Shown here: one piece after another, positions 18,030-29,898 of the stretch | How positions within the stretch are numbered: position 1 is the first letter of the stretch | Layout: every line of letters begins with the position of its first letter | Origin: Engraulis encrasicolus | Lineage: Eukaryota; Chordata; Actinopteri; Clupeiformes; Engraulidae | Direction of reading: 5' to 3' | Length of the DNA: 64,000 bases | Assembly: GCF_034702125.1 (NCBI RefSeq) | Contig: NC_085861.1 | Coordinates: 57,549,850 to 57,613,849 of the forward strand | Notes under the pieces: model-generated | Told to the model about the DNA's origin: nothing | Seen by the model: only the letters and a program-made list of their open reading frames with translations | Database searches by the model: none | Translations under genes and position numbers: made by a program

Positions 18030-20515
18030 CAGTAGAGTAGAGAGTAGAGTAGAGTAGACTTTATTGTCACTATATAAATATAGCGAGATTATGTTTAGTA
18101 GCAACCCACAAATGCCCACAATATGAAAGATATATTAACAATAAATAAATAAAATCCATAAAAATCCATGTGCATCTCACAGTATCGATAGTCCTGAAGT
18201 ATTGAGGGGGGGCAGGTGACGAATTGAGTTCAAGAGTCTAATGGCAGTAGGGTAAAAGCTGTCCTTCATTCTTGTAGTGCGGGCACGCAGAGTCCTAAAG
18301 CGCCTGCCAGATGGTAGCATGGTGAAGAGCCTGTGACCAGGGTGTGTGTGATCTTTAAGGATGTTTAATGCTCTGTTTGTGCAGCGTGTATGATGGGTAA
18401 GTGTAAGTGTGGGTAGTTGGCATCCAATGATTCTCTCTGCTGTTTTAATGATGCGCTGTAACATCTTCTTGTTGTCGTGTGTGCAGCTGGTGTACCAGGA
18501 TGTAATGCTGTATGTAATTACTGATTCAATTGTACACCTGTAGAAGTTAGTGAGCAGATCTCGTGGTAGCTGGGCCTTCTTTAGAGTGCGAAGGAAATAT
18601 AGCCTTTGGGATCCCTTTTTAGCCATTGCAGAGGTGTTGGCGCTCCATGACAAGTCCTCGCTGATGTGCACACCCAGGAATCTGAAGCTCTGTACAACCT
18701 CCACTGGCTCCCCTCCGATGTTGATGGGTTGGTGGAAGTGGTTGCCCTGGCCACACCGCCTGAAGTCCAGGATCACCTCCTTCGTTTTCTTGGAGTTCAG
18801 GGCCAGGTTGTTGTCTTGGCTCCAGCGTGCCAGCTGCCGTCTCGTTGTTGTCAGAGATCAGGCCAATCACGGTTGTGTCGTCAGCAAATTTAATGATGGT
18901 GTTTGTGCTGTGCTTAGGATCACAGTCATGAGTGAAGAGGGAGTACAAAAAAAGGCTCAACACACAGCCCTGCGGCACGCCTGTATTTAGGGTGATTGGT
19001 CTTGAATGATGTTTTCCCATGCGTACAGACTGAGGTCTGTTACTGAGGAAGTCCAGTATCCATCTGCAGACATGGGGATGGTTGTACAGCTTAGTGGCCA
19101 GCTTGATAGGGGGAATGGTGTTAAAAGCGGAGCTGTAGTCAATGAACAGCATTCGCACATAGCTGTTTGGTTTCTCCAGGTGTGAGAGGGCAGTGTGAAT
19201 GGCCAATGAAATGCCATCCTCTGTAGATCTATTCGCCCTGTAGGCAAATTGATGCGGGTCGAGGGATGGTGGAGTGATGGACTTGAGGTGTGCTAGCACC
19301 AGTCTTTCAAAGCATTTCATCACAATAGGTGTGAGCGCTACAGGGCGGTAGTCATTGAGAGACTTGATGGCCGCCTGCTTGGGAACAGGAACGATGGTAC
19401 TGGTTTTCAGACAAATGGGGACTGCAGCTTGTTCTAGGGAGATGTTAAATATGCGGGTAAAGACTGCACTTAGTTGGCCTGCACAGTGCTTTAGGACCTT
19501 CCCAGGGACCCCGTCTGGTCCTGGTGCTTTGTGAGGGTTAATGCTGCTGAGGGCTCGCCGAACCTCGTGCTCGGTTAACACCAGGCCTACATGTGGGGCA
19601 TTGTCTTTCAGTTCAGTGGGGGAGTGAGGGATGGGTCCCTCATCGAACCGTGCAAAAAAGTTGTTGAGGTCATCCGGGAGAGTTGAATTGTGAGAGCTGG
19701 GCAGACAGGGGTTTGTGCTCTTGTAGTTGGTGTAGGATGTAATGCCCTGCCACATACGTCTGGGATCAGAGTTCACAAAGTGCTGTTCTATTTTTACTTT
19801 ATAGGAGTGTTTAGCTTCCTTGATGCCCCTCTTCAAGTTGGCCCTGGCTATGGTGTAATTTGATTGATCACCAGAGTGAAACGCATCGTCTCTAATTGCC
19901 AGCAGGTTCTGGACTTGACTGTTCATCCAGGGCTTGCGGTTTGGAAATGTGTAAATGGTCTTGTGGATGGTGACATTATTCAACACAGAAGTTAATGTAG
20001 TCCAGAACTGTAGATGCATATGTATTTAAGTCTGATTGATTAAAAAGTTCCCAGTCAGTGTCCTCAAAACAATTTTGCAAACGTTCAATTGCTCCTTCAG
20101 GCCGGACTTGGATGACCTGGCTAGTGGGCTTTGACCTGGCGATGAGCGGCTTGTACGCAGGGGTCAAGAGCAGAGGGGTGTGGTCGCAGCTACCGAGGTG
20201 AGGGGAGGGGGATGCTTTGTATGCGCTGGCTATGTTGCAATAAACAACGTCTAATGTGTTCTTTCCTCTGGTTGGAAAATCAACAAACTGATGGAATTTA
20301 GGCAGAACTGACTTAAGATTGACATGGTTGAAGTCACCTGCTGTAACGAACACGGCGTCGGGGTGAGAGTTTTGCAGGTCGCTGATGGTGTCATAGAGTT
20401 TACTTAATGCAATCTTTGCGTTCGCTTGGGGGGGAATGTAAACAGTGAGGAGAAACACGGCGGTGAATTCTCTTGGGAGATGAAACGGTCTGCACTGCAG
20501 AGAAAGATATTCTAA
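18030..20515 (-). mobile_element. CR1/Rex1-like LINE, 5'-truncated, dead
   Basis: On the minus strand, 20458-19976 encodes the C-terminal endonuclease part (VYIPPQANAK, AGDFNHVNLK, GSCDHTPLL). From 20019 a reverse transcriptase follows: KAPGPDGVPGKVLKHCA, YRPVALTPIVMKCFERLV, NTGVPQGCVLS and the catalytic FADD (KFADDTTVIG). The frame shifts after FADD near 18860, and the C-terminal part continues at 18776-18177. Frame breaks and a missing 5' half mean it cannot move. The 3' end (left side) runs into an AGAGT-type repeat at about 18030-18060. The family is inferred from motif order and could be Rex1 or a close relative. Confidence 0.9.
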
Positions 20516-21426
20516 GTAGGGTCTTCTATGAGCTATGCCTATCCTCTCAAATGTGTTAAACCGATCAGTAGCTAGCTACAGATTGAGAAAGACACAAGGC
20601 AACAACAATGCCCCTTTCCCTGTCAAAAGGGTTAGTAAGATATGCTGTACCACTACGAATACCTTCAGGGCCCACCAGTAGGCCCCAACCCAGAGTTTGA
20701 GAATCTCTGCTGTTCTCCCAATGTCCCCTATTGACTCTGTGTCATATTTTAAAACTGTACAATATCTTAGTGATTAAATTGAAATGTACACAAAGTAGTT
20801 TTGCAAATATTTCTTTTTAAAAAAACGTAATTTTAGTTCTAAAGAAAAACAAGAAAAATGGCATGTGCAGCAATATTGACATCCCTATTTCGTTGCATTT
20901 CCTTTGACAGCGATAATGGACCCTAAAAGTGTATTGTATTCGATAATGAGCTCTGGTGGGATCTCACTATTCCTTTGCGATTTGTTCAACCAACATTGTA
21001 AGATTCTTTCTCCTACAGACAGGTTTTCAATCGGATTTCCATCTTGACTCATTACCAGTGACAACACAAGCTGTGTGTTTTTGTATTCTTTTCCTGTCAT
21101 AGCTTGTTTTTTTTAAATGTTAGTCATTTGCTACAACACAAAATGTCTCTTTTGCTGTTTAAAAGATATAGTCCTTGCCACTGAAATGAAATAGGTATCA
21201 ATACTGCTGTAGGCAATGGTCAAAACCCTCCTGTCTCTGTACGTGGAGAGACCTAGCTGTCCCACAAACAAATGCCACTGCTATACAAACATTTCAGGCA
21301 GTCCCCCAATGGGTTTTCCCTCGTCACCACTTTCACATACTTTCGGTTTCAGAGCTGATGTCTGAACCTTCATACGGTACCTCGTTTCCTGAAAAAGGAC
21401 TGCTATCACTCCAGTTTTTAACTGTC
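20516..21426. other. Intergenic sequence, nothing recognised
   Basis: AT-rich sequence. A 71-codon minus-strand open stretch at 20885-21100 has no known motif. Confidence 0.35.
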
Positions 21427-21840
21427 TTAAAGGAACAGTCCACCGTATTTCAAGGAAATTGCTTATCTGTAGTTAAGCCCTGGTGAAATGTGAGAACACA
21501 TTGTTTTTTTTCTCTTTGTGTTTGCATTGCCTAGTTTGACAGTATACCTATAGCCAGAGCTTCTAAGGGTATATCCAATCTCTGTTATAGCCACATTTTG
21601 CAATGGGAGTCTATGGTACAAATTAAACATCATCAAATGTACTTATAAAGTACTTAAACATTAATGTAAAATTCACCAGAGTGCATAAAGGCTACTCAAT
21701 TACGTCCAGTGATCACTTGTGGTCACTTGGTGCTAATGGTAGGCCTACCATTTGCTTCCAGTTATTGTGCTAATCTATGCAAATAATATCAATCTAAATA
21801 CTGAACACACTAAGAAGAAAATTATGGACTGTTCCTTTAA
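21427..21840. mobile_element. TTAA-flanked miniature element (AGGAACAGTCC ends)
   Basis: Both ends carry TTAA (21427-21430, 21837-21840), directly followed by AGGAACAGTCCA and preceded by its inverted copy TGGACTGTTCCT. This is the piggyBac-style signature. It has no transposase ORF. Confidence 0.85.
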
Positions 21841-21892
21841 ATTCCTGTGGATTTTAGGCAACCAACTAACAAAAAAACACTCTTATGTTTAC

Positions 21893-22049
21893 TTGTGTAG
21901 GTAGATGGGTGAAATGTTATTGATATGTATATTTGTGTAGGTAGATGAGTGAAAAGTTATTGATATGTTTATTTGTGTAGGTAGATGAATGGAATGTTAT
22001 GGATATGTTTATTTGTGTAGGTAGCTGAGTGAAATGTTATTGATGTGCC
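21893..22049. repeat. 40-bp minisatellite, four units
   Basis: Four head-to-tail units of 40 bases, each starting near GTGTAGGTAGATG and containing GAAATGTTATTGATATG, with a few substitutions per unit. Confidence 0.9.
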
Positions 22050-22458
22050 TCTGTGAGAAGTCACTTCTGCGTTTCCTGGAGCTGAGGGGAAGTTTACCCC
22101 GACCACCTGGGAGAGCACCTCTGCGTTATGCCCTCAATATTGACCTGACGCATGAATCAGACTTTCCACTTCACACCACAAACGGCACGACCAGATCTCA
22201 CCTACACACCCGTACCTCTCCTACAGAGCACGGCCTGACCTGCGTTATTTTAAGTCACTTCTTAATTGTATTGGCAAGGACAGAGCGAGAGAGAGAGAGA
22301 AAGAACAATTTGAGAGAGAGACTGAGAAAGGGGGAAAGAGAGAGTGGGAGAAGCAGAAATGGAGTGGGAGTAGAAATTGAGAGGGGAAACCCCTCAATGA
22401 GACTTCTCAACTATGGCCAAAGCTGTCCTTCACATACACACTACAGACATTCATCAAG
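22050..22458 (+). other. Candidate untranslated leader exon upstream of the TNF ligand
   Basis: The stretch ends at a strong donor (CATCAAG|GTAAGTGC at 22459) and has a purine-rich GAGAGA segment (22279-22360). It precedes the ATG at 24025, which itself follows a usable acceptor (TTTATTTCACAAG). A long open frame (22034-22462) crosses it but has low-complexity composition and no known motif. The link to the ligand gene is inference. Confidence 0.25.
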
Positions 22459-22683
22459 GTAAGTGCAAGTGGTATCTCTTGATTTGTCAGTAATGATGAC
22501 ATTTGATATTTATGATGATATTTATGATTCCTCCACTATTTTTCTACTGTTCTATCTGTTCTACATTACTTGTATACTGCTGTACTCTGTACTGACCCCA
22601 CTCACTTTGATCAAAAGAGTCTGTTAAATGTAATGTAATGATGTGGTACTGGTACTGAACTCTCATAGAGAGTTCATAAATTT

Positions 22684-23699
22684 CTTGTTCACTCAGAAAA
22701 AACTAAGTACAGCCATTAATGTTTGAACATGTGCTCACAAAAGTGAGTACACCCCAGATTAAAATCCGGTAGAGAAGGGGCTGTGTTGGCTCGAATCGTC
22801 TCGAAATGAAACAAAATGAAAAAGAATGAAAAGGGAGGTCATCAGTGTGTGTTTCAACCTTTCTTTGCATTGAACTTTTACATTTTGAGTCTGCATCTGG
22901 CTTAAATAGATTGGTGTGAGATTTGAATGCAATCCTATGGAGAATATCATGATCTGCTTCAGTAGTCACAGTGCATGTTGATATGCATGTTTCTTTTAGG
23001 TGTATTTCAGATTACCAATGTTGACAGCATCCATGCATCCCCAAACCATGTCAGTCCCACTACCATGCTTGGCTTTTGATAGGATACACTTTTTTTGTAA
23101 AACCTACTTGTTTACCACCACACATGCTTGACACCATCTAAAGTATATTTGTTTATCTTGGTCTCTTCAGATCACACAACATGGTTCCAGTGATCCATAT
23201 CCTTGGTCTGTTCATCTCTCTCGAGACCAAGATAAACAAATTTGCTTTAGATGGTGTCAAGCATGTGTGGTGGTAAACAAGTGAGTTTTACAAAAAAAAG
23301 TGTATCCTCTCAGTAGCCACGCATGGTAGTGGGACTGACGTGGTTTGGGGATGCATGAATGCTGTCAACATTGGCAATCTGAAATACGCCTAAAAGAAAC
23401 ATGCATGTCAACATGCACTGTGACTAATGAAGCAGATCATGATATTCTCCATAGGATCGCATTCAAATCTCACACCAATCTATTTAAGCCAGATGCAGAA
23501 ATGTAAAAGTCAAAATGTAAAAGTTCAATGCAAAGAAAGGTTGAAACGCACACTGATGACCTCCCTTTTCATCCCTTTTCATTTTGTTTCATTTCGAGAC
23601 AATTCAAGCCAACACAGCCCCTTCTCTACCGGATTTTAATCTGGGGTGTACATGTTCAAACATTAATGGGTGTATTTTGTTTTTTTCTGAGTGAACAAG
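22684..23699. mobile_element. Tc1/mariner foldback: two inverted transposase fragments
   Basis: Two arms of about 500 bases are inverted copies meeting near 23190-23210. Outer ends are CTTGTTCACTCAGAAAAAA and its complement. Read on the plus strand, the right arm still shows decayed Tc1 transposase words in order: SETKINKFALDGVKHVWW, ATHGSGTDVVWGCMNAVN and MKQIMIFSIG, with stops between them. The left arm carries the same on the minus strand. It is non-functional. Confidence 0.8.
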
Positions 23700-24024
23700 A
23701 CATTTAAGTGGTTAAATAAGTTGTTAAAAGGTCACTAATCATTGTCAAAGTGAAATTTCTGTAATGCTTTCCTATGAAAATGTATACTCAAAAATCTGCA
23801 AAAATTGTGAGGGGTGTATTCACTTTCGTGATATGCTGTAATATAAAATGAGGGTCTTAGCGTTTTATGCAATTTAAAGCATGTTTTTATGTGCTTCAGA
23901 GGCTGAGATATTTAGGTCTTTAAAGGTTGAATGCAACATTTCTTAAAAAGGGCTTAGGCATTCAGCAGCCTTTTTTTGCAGGTTTCGGCATCAATGGGTT
24001 AATGGGCATTTTTTATTTCACAAG

Positions 24025-24523
24025 ATGGCGACTCAAGGCTCCTGCAAATTGTTGGCCATTACCATTTGGTGTGGTAGCAATACCATAGCCCTGGTGATCT
24101 TGATGGCTTTCCTCTCAGTCAACATGAATCAGAAGGTAAGACATGAAACTCTTCATAAGTAGTCTATCAAGACAATAGTTACTTCATCGTTAAAAAAATG
24201 GCACTTATTGCCTGATTAAGGTATTCTGACAACTGAACAATCTCTTGACAATCCTAAATGTTTAATTATCGTAAATTTCTGAGGCCACAGCACAATTGAA
24301 TACACTATCAGGTGACCTAAAGAGTTTTCTCTCCTTCAGGAGCTTTAAGTCACAGCTAAAATATATGGCGCTGACAATTTTTTATGCTGAATGTTTTTAT
24401 TTTGTGTGGGTGGGGGTGTTGCAGGGGAGTTGCCATTTGAGTGATTTGTTGTTCATGTTTATGAGTGATTTGTTGTTCATTGTGTATGTTCATGATTATT
24501 GTTATTGGTGATGATGATGATGA

Positions 24524-24579
<56 letters not shown>

Positions 24580-25998
24580 TCATTTTAATGCTTACGTCCT
24601 GTCAGGGACTACAGATGCAAACTCTGGTTCAATGCATGAAATGTAGAGGCATTTGACCTCTACTAAAGAAAAATGTATCTTGATACTTGGTCAGGCAAAT
24701 TAATGCACATTAATGTGCTAATGATTTGTCCATGTCTCTTCTCCATTGACTTCTGTAAACAAGACTGGAACTGGAAATGGTATGTGCCAATTGTTTTTTA
24801 TTTCTCCTTTATTTCACCAGGGTAGAGGCTGTTGCCTCTTTTTCAAATGATCCCTGGTCAAGAAATAGCTATAGGCTACACTACATACGTACGTAGAACA
24901 GACATGCAGACAAACACAGCAGCAACATTGATTGGGCTAATTACTTTATTGCCTTGAAGCATTTTTTTTTAAATCCTTTTTCATCTGAGGTATGAACATA
25001 TTTTCTTAAATCTGTACCATTTCATGTGGCAATGGTAGAAACATATGACCAAACTAGAAGTATAGTATTCCCCTACCTGACATTTAACTAAAGAGTTGAC
25101 CAGCTGAACCAAAATATGGGAAGTTTGGAATGAGAAAGTAAAACATTTCTTCATCTTATTTTTTGCAGTTTCCTTCAAAGGCCAATCAGCTGCTCGCTCT
25201 CCCTGCTACTTTCACTTTATCATGGGTAGGTTGCACTTCTACTTTTAAAGTATTTTAAGCAGTATTTTTATCAACTTTAGCAGTATTATTATCAACATTA
25301 TCAGGTAGCTTACTGAGACAACAAATATAGGCTGCTGCTTTTTGTACTTAGCACCGGTAGACCTAGTTATTATTTGAACCCTGAGTATTTCCATAATTTC
25401 CAGAATAGGTTATAAACTGCTTTAAAAAAATAATTGAAAAAAAGAAAATGCCTTGAAGGCCCAACCTAGAGTATTCCAAGAACATGGTTTAGTGATAAAC
25501 CTGACCAAGTTAACCTACAGGAAGTGGTAAACCTGACAATAGATAGCCCACAAGTGGCATTTTAGGTCAGAGAATGAGGACTCCAAGCTCGTCTAGTAGA
25601 TTACTTACCAATACCTCAAGGTTAACTTAACCTGGTTTACTACTGTCCTCATAGGAGATGCATCAGAGTGGATACACGCTTCCAACACATCCCTGGTGCT
25701 TAAGGACAACTCTGTGACGATTACAAGGACTGGCATCTACATGTTTTATGCTCAAGTCACCTTTGCAAAAGAAGAGGGTACATTTAATTTGTTTGTGGAG
25801 GAGAAAGAATTCACAGAAAGAAGAGAAATCAGTAAAGCTGTGAAATCATCTTCAAATGGTTACCACTGCATCACAACAGCAGGTGTACACGAGTTCAGCA
25901 ACGGTGACAAAGTTAAACTGACGACAGCAGAGAACATAACAATCAAGAAGGATTATGGCGAAACCTACTGGGGGCTTTTTGAATTGTATTCAATTTGA
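24025..25998 (+). CDS. TNF-superfamily ligand (GITRL/OX40L/CD70-like), type II membrane protein
   Basis: Four exons join in frame: 24025-24135, 24764-24779, 25169-25225 and 25655-25998, giving 175 residues. Exon 1 encodes a short cytoplasmic tail and one membrane segment (about residues 9-32, including IALVILMAFLSV). The 16-base exon 2 is needed to keep frame and is flanked by AACAAG and GTATGT; it encodes TGTGN. Exon 4 holds most of the TNF homology domain: GIYMFYAQVTF is the classic inner strand motif and TYWGLFELYSI a typical C-terminal end. Two extracellular cysteines (SPCYF, GYHCI) could pair. Length and the short second and third exons resemble TNFSF18, TNFSF4 and CD70, which co-stimulate T cells through TNFR-family receptors. 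The exact orthologue is not identified. Exons 1, 3 and 4 are firmer than exon 2. Confidence 0.78.
24524..24580. repeat. (TTA)n microsatellite
   Basis: About 18 TTA units within the first intron of the TNF ligand gene, preceded by a short GAT run. Confidence 0.95.
25490..25650. repeat. Dispersed repeat, family F, ending at the exon 4 acceptor region
   Basis: Shares order and wording with 46060-46215: AAGAACATGGTT, TAGTGATAAACC, AATGAGG-CTCCA and AACTTAACCTGGTTTACTAC. The repeat stops a few bases before the TNF ligand acceptor at 25654. Confidence 0.7.
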
Positions 25999-26382
25999 CA
26001 AAAAAATAATGTATATAATGGTATATTAAATTAAATACCTCATTGTGTTGTATAGGTAGGTGTAGGTTATGTACTATGTACTATGAATCAACATATACAA
26101 TGTTATTATTATCATTCAACATTCCTGGGAAGTCATGTGGATTTTCAAAACAAGGACAATAGACTTCATTTACCAGATTTTGCTAATCTTATGCCTGTGT
26201 AATGTGTATCAAAAACATCCACATGCACTAATATGTTTGTGAATAAGATTGCATCATCAGAATACAGTATGCCCATGAAAAATGTGGCTTTTTAAATATT
26301 TATGAGTATAGTGCTAAGCTGGTACATTATTTTGTATTTTTTTGTATATAGTAATTGTATTTGTTCTATGCTATCTATAATT

Positions 26383-26388
26383 AATAAA
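26383..26388 (+). terminator. Candidate polyadenylation signal of the TNF ligand gene
   Basis: AATAAA lies 385 bases after the stop codon, in an AT-rich 3' UTR, with no earlier perfect AATAAA. Confidence 0.5.
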
Positions 26389-26454
26389 ATATTTACAATC
26401 ACATAAACAGGCCTTATAATTAATAAGAACCGTTTTTGACCTTTTCCCATCAGA

Positions 26455-26750
26455 TTCCTAAATGTTATGCATTAATTTAGGTGGTAGCAGTAACATAAGC
26501 CTAATGGGTAGGCCCAAAGCCATGGAATGGATTCTCGGCTGAAAACGCCCCTTACGACAAGGTGGAACGTTACCCCCAGGACCATCGCAAGCGATAGTCG
26601 GGCAAGATTTCCCCGTCGTGGCCGACGTTTGAAGATAGAACTTTGACAGCTCAAAGAGTTGCGAATCGCAAACTGTAGAAATCAAACACTGTTTGATATT
26701 TGCGACTGGAAATAGCACGTCAGGCATTGTCTTGGGTGGTTACAACCAGG
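26455..26750. other. GC-richer block of unknown nature
   Basis: Stands out from AT-rich flanks and contains several CpG sites (CCCCGTCGTGGCCGACG). The minus strand is open in two frames (26458-26727 and 26472-26654), but no protein family was recognised. It may be an old repeat. Confidence 0.3.
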
Positions 26751-26837
26751 GATAAGATTGACAGTTGCAATTCTCTTCTAATGTGTGGCGTGACCCGACG
26801 TCAAAATCGGACACAAACTGGGAGTCATGTAGTTTGA

Positions 26838-27322
26838 GCCTAGCTTTAGGCTAATCCCATGACCTGCGTGTTCCATTTTTTACACATCAATCAATCAAAA
26901 TTACTTATATAGAACATGAACATACATGATTGTCATGCAATGTGTTAAAGAGTAGAGAAAGAGAAAAGAGAAGAAAAAAAGAAACGATATTGTGTTATAG
27001 ATAGGAGATAATTAACTATCGCCAAAGGGAGATGACAATAAAGCTGTTTTTAATTTCTTTTTAAAAGCAATGGCGGCTCATGGAGCCTTTGACACACAGA
27101 TGACATAGTTCCAAAATAGTTCCAGGAAGTGAGCCTCGAACACGGAAAGGCCAGTGAATGTAATTCATTTTTTACATCATCTTTGCTTGTTATCTAGTGG
27201 TTATGTGTTAGTCTCTAGTGAAGAGAAAGTTGCTGCCAAGAAGTATTAGAGTGTACGCGAGTCATGTCACCAACAACCAACTTCCTGTACCCCGGTTGTC
27301 ACAACTCTGAATTCCATGGCTC
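26838..27322. mobile_element. Family C element, interrupted copy
   Basis: Left block TAGGCTAATCCCATGACCTGC, then GTTCCATTTTTTACACA, then unrelated sequence at about 26885-27065 containing TCAATCAATCAAAATTACTT, then GGCTCATGGAGCCTTTGACAC through GAATTCCATGGCTCTGC. The two outer parts match the uninterrupted copy at 8155-8474. Confidence 0.6.
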
Positions 27323-27579
27323 TGCAAAAAACCTAACAACAACGTGCCCAGCCCATGTATTGGCTGGTCTCCAGTGTGTAGGGCCTGAAATAGATCCAGA
27401 ATGTGCAGTCAATGTAAAATGTAGGCCTAAATGTAATTCATTTTTTTGGGTAGGCCCTAACCATCAGGGAGTTGGTCTTTGGACCAGAAGGCTGGTCAAA
27501 ACCTACCCTGACCTTGAGAAAGGCATCTAACTCCACATTGCACCAGAATATGTAACCAAAACTGTCCGTCACTTTAGAT

Positions 27580-27799
27580 CAGTGGTTCTCAACCATTTTT
27601 GAACAAACGTCCACTTGGCCTTGTCACAAGCCTCCCAATGCCCCCTTGACCTCATCATAAGCCTGACAAGGCCCCTCTTAGTATTAAACAAAATGGACTA
27701 ATGCCCCCCAATGGCAACTAAGCACCGACCCTTCGCAGCTGTATGCTTCTCAACGGCCCCTGGGCCCGGGGGCTGTACCGCCCCCGTTGAGAAACACTA
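27580..27799. mobile_element. hAT-type miniature element, family E
   Basis: Starts CAGTGGTTCTCAACC and ends CCGTTGAGAAACACTA, with flanking 8-mers CTTTAGAT (27572-27579) and CTTAAGAT (27800-27807). Confidence 0.87.
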
Positions 27800-27807
27800 C
27801 TTAAGAT

Positions 27808-28741
27808 AGTGCGAGTGTGAGCAATGAATCACCTGCCCCACATCATTGGCCCAGATATAGCTACTAGCTTGATCCTCTCATACACTACACTTCCTATAGC
27901 ACCCAACTTGCCGCCACACTACTGTGTGGCAATGAAGACTTTAACTTACTGTACTTACCAGAGGTGTCAAAGGTAAAAGTAAAAGTAAATTCAAAGTGTA
28001 AGTACAACATTAGCACATGATATTACATAGCTGTTACACCATTTACTCCATTGTACCCAATGAGGTAGATTGACTGTGTTGTTACAGAAAAAAAAAACAC
28101 TGAAAACCTAATAAGAACCCACCACAAAGTTGATCCAACCAGCGCAGAGTCAGCTGATCGTAAGACAAGTACACTGGTTACTCGTTACTCACATAAGTTG
28201 CCTGTGTTGGAAGGAAACTGTTTCTATTTTTACTTTTACTTTTGACACTTCAGTCTGGACTGCTTACTCGCGTACTGTGCAGGCAGCGTATACAGTATTG
28301 TACTCTGAAATGAGACTTGCGCAGCAAATGGGCAAGTAGTGCACACTTCTTGCTGCAGCTGGCTTATTTCATTGTAAATTGTGTACTGTGTGTTTTAGCT
28401 TTATCATATGTATAGAGTGCTGCACACTAGATCAGGCGATCAGGCTGTGACAGGGGTCTATAACTGGGTATCTTTAGTCAATGTGAGGAAATTGGGTGGG
28501 CAGTGATTTCCAACACCAGAAAGACATTTCTTCCACTGGGGGTGGCAATTAATACCAGCATCAGAGTGAGTTTCCACATATCCTAAAACAGGCGCCAAAG
28601 ATAGTATACAGTGGGAGAAATAAGTCAGTACAATTAGTAGTAGAAGTAGAATTACATTTCAGTGTAAATTGGTCTAACCTTCATAGAAGCACATGAAGGA
28701 ACAAACAGTGTCTGCTTTCACTAATACCACTGGAACAATTA
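27808..28741. other. Intergenic sequence, nothing recognised
   Basis: No gene was recognised. A partial end-like motif CAGTGGGAGAAATAAGT near 28609 resembles a Tc1 terminus but has no partner. Confidence 0.35.
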
Positions 28742-29898
28742 CAGTGAGTCAAATAAGTATTTTGAACCCTTGCTGATTTTGTTGCTTTGCCTGCTAACAG
28801 AGACATGATCAGTCAATAGATGTAATGATAATATATATTCTAATATGGAGAGACAGAATATCAAAAAGAAAATCCAGAAAATAACTGTAGAGAATATTTA
28901 ATGCCACAGGATTAAAATCCTGTAGTGCACACACATGGTAACCCTGCTTCAGAAGGAACCTGTGCAGTCCCACCTGAGGTTTGCCAACGAACATCAGACT
29001 GGCTTAGGATACGATAAGGAGATGCGGAGGTCAGATGAAACCAGAATCAAGCTGTTTGGGATTAACACAATGCAATGTGTTTTGAGAAAGAGAACTGCTG
29101 CCTATGAAGAACACCCTCCTCACCATCATGCATGAAAGTGGTATCATCATGGTTTGAGGGTGTTTGTCTGGCCAAGGCACAGGACAACTTCACATCACCA
29201 ATGAATGGATGGAGTGAGATGTACTGTGCAATCCTTAGTACTCCAATGTCCTTAGTACTCCAATGTCATTCCCTCCATCACCACTAGACTGAAGGTGGGC
29301 CATTTTTGGATCTTTTGAAAAAGGTAGGTCTGCACACTGCCGATCAGCAACGTTTTGATCACGCTGGATCTTCATCAGGCATATGTGCCCCATTTTTGGA
29401 TCTCCCAGCATGACAATAATACGCAACATACAGTCAAAGCAACGAAGGAGTGACTCAAGAGGAAGCATATTAAAGTCATGAAGTGGCTAGACAGTCTCTT
29501 AACATTAACCCTATAGTAATTATATGGAGGGAACTGAATCTTCCATTGCCAAGCTAGAGCAACAAACGATTAATGTTTAAGAGATAATCTGCATTAAAAG
29601 TGGGCAAAATTCCTTTCTGATTTATGCATAAACATCAACTTAAAGAAGCATCTGACCTCTTTGCTAGGCAACTAGGGCTTTGCCACAAAGTACTTTGTCT
29701 TCTTTGGCTAGAGGCTAAATTAAATACAAATCAATTAAAATATATTCTTTTAAGTTATTTTCTGGAATTTCTTTTTGATATTCTGTCTCTCTATGTTAGA
29801 ATACATATTATCATTAAATATATCTGATCATATCTTTATTAGTGAGCAAAGTGACAAAATCAGCAAGGGCTCAAATAGCCTACTTATTGGACTCGCTG
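28742..29898 (+). mobile_element. Tc1-like transposon, inactivated
   Basis: Flanked by TA on both sides. The ends are inverted: CAGTGAGTCAAATAAGTATT..CCCTTGCTGATTTTGT at 28742-28785 against ACAAAATCAGCAAGGG..CTCGCTG at 29852-29898. A second inverted block (ATATTCTAATATGGAGAGACAG near 28835 and its complement near 29780) suggests the IR/DR end structure. Transposase words remain on the plus strand: RSDETRIKLFGINTMQCV (29027-29080) and HHHA-KWYHHGLRVFVW-like sequence with stops. An unrelated block with a repeated TTTTTGGATCT interrupts it near 29290-29400. Confidence 0.85.

Noticed and set aside
22034..22462. 142-codon plus-strand ORF
   Set aside because: Low-complexity arginine/glutamate stretch from a GAGAGA run, no recognisable domain; noted only as a possible leader exon.
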